Part shown: piece by piece, positions 61,427 to 64,000 of the stretch | Numbering within the stretch: the first letter of the stretch is position 1 | How the letters are laid out: the number at the start of each line of letters is the position of its first letter | Assembly (NCBI GenBank): GCA_002069765.1 | Contig: MWBZ01000008.1 | Coordinates: forward strand, 39,767-103,766 | Length of the DNA: 64,000 nt | Direction of reading: 5' to 3' | From: a bacterium ADurb.Bin243 | GTDB taxonomy: Bacteria > Muiribacteriota > UBA9980 | Made by a program: the position numbers and the translations under genes | Notes under the pieces: model-generated | What the model saw: the letters and a program-made list of their open reading frames with translations, nothing else | Databases searched by the model: none | Told to the model about the DNA's origin: nothing

Positions 61427-62179
61427 TTAAAGCGTCAATGAAATGTTTTTCCCTTTTTTGCCTTCGGCGCCGGTTTCTATCGTGAAAAGCGGCTCGAATT
61501 TTTCTTTTTTGCCGTCGAATAGATACACTTTAATGCGGCTCAGCTTATTTTCTTTATTTCTTTCAGCGGTATAAACTGTATTTTTGTGTTTTATAAAAAT
61601 GACCATTTCGCTTCCGCCAAGGCTGCAATTATCGATCAGACGGTATTTTCCGTCTTCGCACTTTTTAAAAAAATAGTTGTCTTCTTCCATAAGCGTTCCC
61701 TGCACCGAGTAAAACCTGATTTCATTTTCTCCGTCGGAGTCTATGTCCACAAGAGACGTGTAATATACAAGGCGGCTTTCTTTGAGCGTATCGTTTATGG
61801 TGTCTTCGGGCGATGGTCCTATTCTGGTCGTTTCTGGATCTATTCCGGCTTTGCGAAGATATGTGGTCTGGTTTAAAAGCGTCTTGCCTTCTTTGAGCAT
61901 GCTGTCTTTATCGGTAACGTCAATTTCCGGATTTAAAGCGGGCTTTTCAAGAAGCGGCTCTTTATTGGCCAGAATTATTTTAATCAGTTTTTCAGCAATA
62001 TCGTGTTTTACGAATTTACCTATCTCTGAAAGCTTTATGGTTGATCGTTTGCCTTCTTTGATAAGCGATATTTTTGCGTCTTTACTTTTATCTTCCGATT
62101 TTGCGCTAATCGGCCCGGGCGTATAACTTAAAAATAATATAAGGCATAATGATAACTTCAATAATGTAAACTTTTTCAT
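61427..62179 (-). CDS. Exported protein with calcium-binding-like loop
   Basis: 250 residues. Signal peptide (about 1-26, cut near ISAKS). The centre carries DIDSDGENEIRFYS, an EF-hand/VCBS-like DxDxDG calcium loop, followed by beta strands (FFKKCEDGKYRLIDNC, MVIFIKHKNTVYTAER). No family recognised. RBS is a weak GGTGG. Both neighbours on the same strand are unrelated. Confidence 0.7.
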   Translation of the reverse strand: MKKFTLLKLSLCLILFLSYTPGPISAKSEDKSKDAKISLIKEGKRSTIKLSEIGKFVKHDIAEKLIKIILANKEPLLEKPALNPEIDVTDKDSMLKEGKTLLNQTTYLRKAGIDPETTRIGPSPEDTINDTLKESRLVYYTSLVDIDSDGENEIRFYSVQGTLMEEDNYFFKKCEDGKYRLIDNCSLGGSEMVIFIKHKNTVYTAERNKENKLSRIKVYLFDGKKEKFEPLFTIETGAEGKKGKNISLTL

Positions 62180-62197
62180 AAAACCACCGCCGGCAAA

Positions 62198-62252
62198 AAT
62201 TAACCCGAACTGTGCGGCGGCTTAAAACCGGCCCGCATAACCCGGGTTAATT
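62198..62252 (-). terminator. Terminator after the sigma-VOC gene
   Basis: AATTAACCCG (62198-62207) pairs with CGGGTTAATT (62243-62252); on the minus strand it is followed by a TTT tract. It lies just upstream of the next gene's RBS, so it may also shape that leader. Confidence 0.55.
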
Positions 62253-62325
62253 AATTATATTAGATCATTTTGCGCTCAATGTCAAGTGAAAATGAAGCCG
62301 TCTTGATTTAATGCCGTATTTTTAT

Positions 62326-63648
62326 TTACTGTTCGTCTTTATAAGGATTTTTTATTTGCGCCGGCCATTCCATGAAAGTTATTTCATAACCGTTGAAATC
62401 TTTAACAGTAATAGTTTTAGAGCCCCATTCCTCGTTTTTAATTTCAGAAACATTTTTCCAGCCGCTTTTTTTAATTCTTGAAAGGAGTTTTTCAAGCCCT
62501 TCTACTGTTACCATCGGCAAAATGCCGCATTCATGCCCGCGCTGCCCGCCTAAAGATATATGAAATCCGTTGAATTCACGGGTGCCCGAAACGATAGGCC
62601 CTTTTTCATCGAGCGTGACACAGCCGTAGCAGCAGACGCCGTCTTCCATTATAGTTCCGCGGTGCCCTTTCCAGCCGAGAGTTTTTTCATACCATTCGAG
62701 CGTTTTATCCACATCGGAAGTTTTAAGCATCACATCCACGCGGTTTACGATATAGCCGTCTATAGAGCATTTCTTAAGAGCGTCAGTTAATTCGCCGATT
62801 AGTTTTTGATTATCTTCGGACTCATCCCATTTTATTCTTTTGATAGTTTCTTCATCGCAGTATGAAATTATCAAAACCATCTCATTGAATGTGAGTTTGC
62901 CGCGGCACAATTTTACGAATTCTCCGCCTTTATCTATGGAGCCTATTTCCGAAAGCGCCTGTTCGCTGAATTTGCCGTTCGTCCGCGAAAGTTTTATCAA
63001 TTCGAATTGGGTTTTTAAAGAAAGCCTTGGAAATACATATGCGCCCGTTTGCGTTAATTTTACTCTGTCCATAATCAGTTTTCTCCTTATTGTAAAAATA
63101 TCATGGAGGCCTGAGTTTTCCGATTTAAGGTCTATCAATTCCGAAAGCTTTTTTCTGGCTTCGTAAAGCCTGCTCTTGATAATATTTTCTGAAATTCCGC
63201 TCAGTGCTTTGATCTGAGTTATGCTGAATTCGCAAAAATATTTCAGAGATATTATTTCCTGGTGCTTTTCGTTGAGCGCCGACAACGCCGAATACAATTT
63301 TTCGATCCGCGGAGAAATTTGCGTTCCATATTTTTTGCACGAATCGATTTCATTTAAAACGCCTTTTATCATGATATTTTTCTTTGAATTTCTGGCGTTT
63401 TGAAATATTTCGTTATTGCAAATTTTGAATATCCACGGCCCGAAAGCGTTTTCGTTGTTAAGTTTTTTCATATTGACAAACGCTTTAAGAAAAGTTTCCT
63501 GGGTGATTTCTTCTGCAGTGTGAAGATCGCGGACTTTGCTTATGGAATGGTAAAGCACTTTAGAATAGTACTCTTCTATAAGCGCTTCAAATTTAAGCGT
63601 AGCGAGGTTCATCGCATCGTCGGAATTTTTATATGCATGTTGATCCAT
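62326..63648 (-). CDS. ECF sigma factor fused to a VOC (glyoxalase/bleomycin-resistance) domain
   Basis: 440 residues. Residues 1-175 are an ECF sigma: region 2 with LHTAEEITQETFLKAFVNMKK and FGPWIFKICNNEIF, region 4 with LSALNEKHQEIISLKYFCEFSI and SGISENIIKSRLYEARKKL. A helical middle segment (about 190-295) is unrecognised. Residues 300-430 form a VOC domain (VNRVDVMLKTSDVDKTLEWYEKTLGW, then GFHISLGGQRG, and a final VKDFNGYEITFMEW). ECF sigmas with C-terminal extensions (SnoaL, TPR) are known; VOC is a ligand- or metal-binding fold that may gate the sigma. RBS GGAGG. No anti-sigma gene nearby. Confidence 0.9.
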   Translation of the reverse strand: MDQHAYKNSDDAMNLATLKFEALIEEYYSKVLYHSISKVRDLHTAEEITQETFLKAFVNMKKLNNENAFGPWIFKICNNEIFQNARNSKKNIMIKGVLNEIDSCKKYGTQISPRIEKLYSALSALNEKHQEIISLKYFCEFSITQIKALSGISENIIKSRLYEARKKLSELIDLKSENSGLHDIFTIRRKLIMDRVKLTQTGAYVFPRLSLKTQFELIKLSRTNGKFSEQALSEIGSIDKGGEFVKLCRGKLTFNEMVLIISYCDEETIKRIKWDESEDNQKLIGELTDALKKCSIDGYIVNRVDVMLKTSDVDKTLEWYEKTLGWKGHRGTIMEDGVCCYGCVTLDEKGPIVSGTREFNGFHISLGGQRGHECGILPMVTVEGLEKLLSRIKKSGWKNVSEIKNEEWGSKTITVKDFNGYEITFMEWPAQIKNPYKDEQ

Positions 63649-63744
63649 TATTTTCCAGCCTCCGTTAATATAGATGAATTTTTATGTAAAAGGTTGGAAA
63701 ATTTTTAAAATACTTTATTTTTTTTAAAATTGTATGCGTTATAA

Positions 63745-64000
63745 TCATAAATTATCCGCTATTTTAACGTGCACCACGAGTTTTTCCCATACCGCTATGA
63801 ATTTATCTTTTTTATAAGTTACGAATCTGCCTTCCAGCGGGTCGGCGAGAGTCACTTCCGCGTCGTTTACCGCCGTGACGGTTACGGTGTGCAGGATGCC
63901 GTCCAGGATGTAAATACTGGTAATGAAAGGAAGCGTTAAATTTTTAAGGCCGTCCCATGTTTCGCTAGTGAGGTTGACTTCGTATTTATCTTTATCCAGC
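63745..64000 (-). CDS. C39-peptidase-like protein (partial)
   Basis: Only the last 84 codons are in the window; the start lies beyond the right edge. The pattern FITSIYILDGILHTVTVTAVNDAEVTLADPLEGR with a later FIAVW resembles the His/Asp half of C39-like peptidases (H-x-V-x-V ... DP..G ... F...W). The catalytic Cys half is outside, so the call is tentative. Stop TGA at 63745-63747. Confidence 0.5.
   Translation of the reverse strand, partial: LDKDKYEVNLTSETWDGLKNLTLPFITSIYILDGILHTVTVTAVNDAEVTLADPLEGRFVTYKKDKFIAVWEKLVVHVKIADNL

Overview
The window comes from a Gram-negative bacterium of unknown lineage. Evidence for this is a predicted outer-membrane barrel protein next to amt, many Sec-type signal peptides, class III nucleotide cyclases, large hybrid histidine kinases, ECF sigma factors and type II secretion/type IV pilus parts. 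Coding DNA has moderate GC and is rich in GGC, GCG and AAA codons; spacers are very AT-rich. Arsenic genes, a selenoprotein candidate and several thiol-redox genes suit an anaerobe or facultative anaerobe. The many odd domain fusions suggest a poorly studied, possibly candidate, phylum; I cannot name it. I saw no rRNA, tRNA, CRISPR array or complete transposase.

Layout. 1-7.5 kb: ankyrin-repeat protein (cut at the left edge), UbiB-like kinase, a membrane protein with a pilin-like tail, MmcQ, macrodomain protein, alkaline phosphatase. 7.6-15.5 kb: three beta-lactamase-fold serine hydrolases, an AT-rich GT-C-like membrane protein and YaiI. A 75-bp promoter module is present in two copies here. 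15.6-21.1 kb: a signalling run of membrane adenylate/guanylate cyclase, PAS-rich hybrid kinase with Hpt, and a tyrosine phosphatase. 21.4-25.4 kb: ammonium transporter, barrel protein, PAS-LuxR regulator. 25.5-28.9 kb: a serine hydrolase relic, a probably acquired DNA-alkylation repair cassette (Ada-AlkA, Ogt, CCG protein) and a small inverted-repeat element.

29-36.2 kb: arsenic and thiol-redox region. arsM, arsR and acr3 are followed by a short gene whose reading frame crosses two adjacent UGA codons, with a SECIS-like hairpin directly behind. This is the most exciting object here: a candidate Sec-Sec protein in an arsenic operon. A DUF318/ArsP-type permease, a sigma-54 activator, two thioredoxin-fold proteins and CcdA follow. 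37.1-39.2 kb: a solute-binding hybrid kinase. 39.3-47.5 kb: one 2737-residue NRPS, C-A-T-T-C-A-T-reductase, ending in a cyclic-nucleotide-binding domain, so it may answer to cAMP or cGMP. 47.8-54.6 kb: ECF sigma factor, zinc-finger/HTH protein, a GspF-GspE fusion with degraded ATPase motifs, secreted proteins, an SH3-lysozyme protein and a DUF2652 cyclase-like protein. 54.6-55.1 kb: a cluster of palindromic repeats. 55.3-64 kb: a secreted zinc-ribbon/TPR protein, RDD protein, four-module CoA-disulfide reductase, Sel1-repeat protein, GNAT acetyltransferase, an ECF sigma-VOC fusion, and a partial C39-like protein at the right edge.

Working together: the arsenic block would methylate and export arsenite and perhaps handle it through vicinal selenols. 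The neighbouring CcdA/thioredoxin set could feed electrons to it. Two cyclase-type proteins and the CNB-tailed NRPS hint at nucleotide-controlled natural-product synthesis. These links are inferences; most domain calls rest on motifs visible in the translations.
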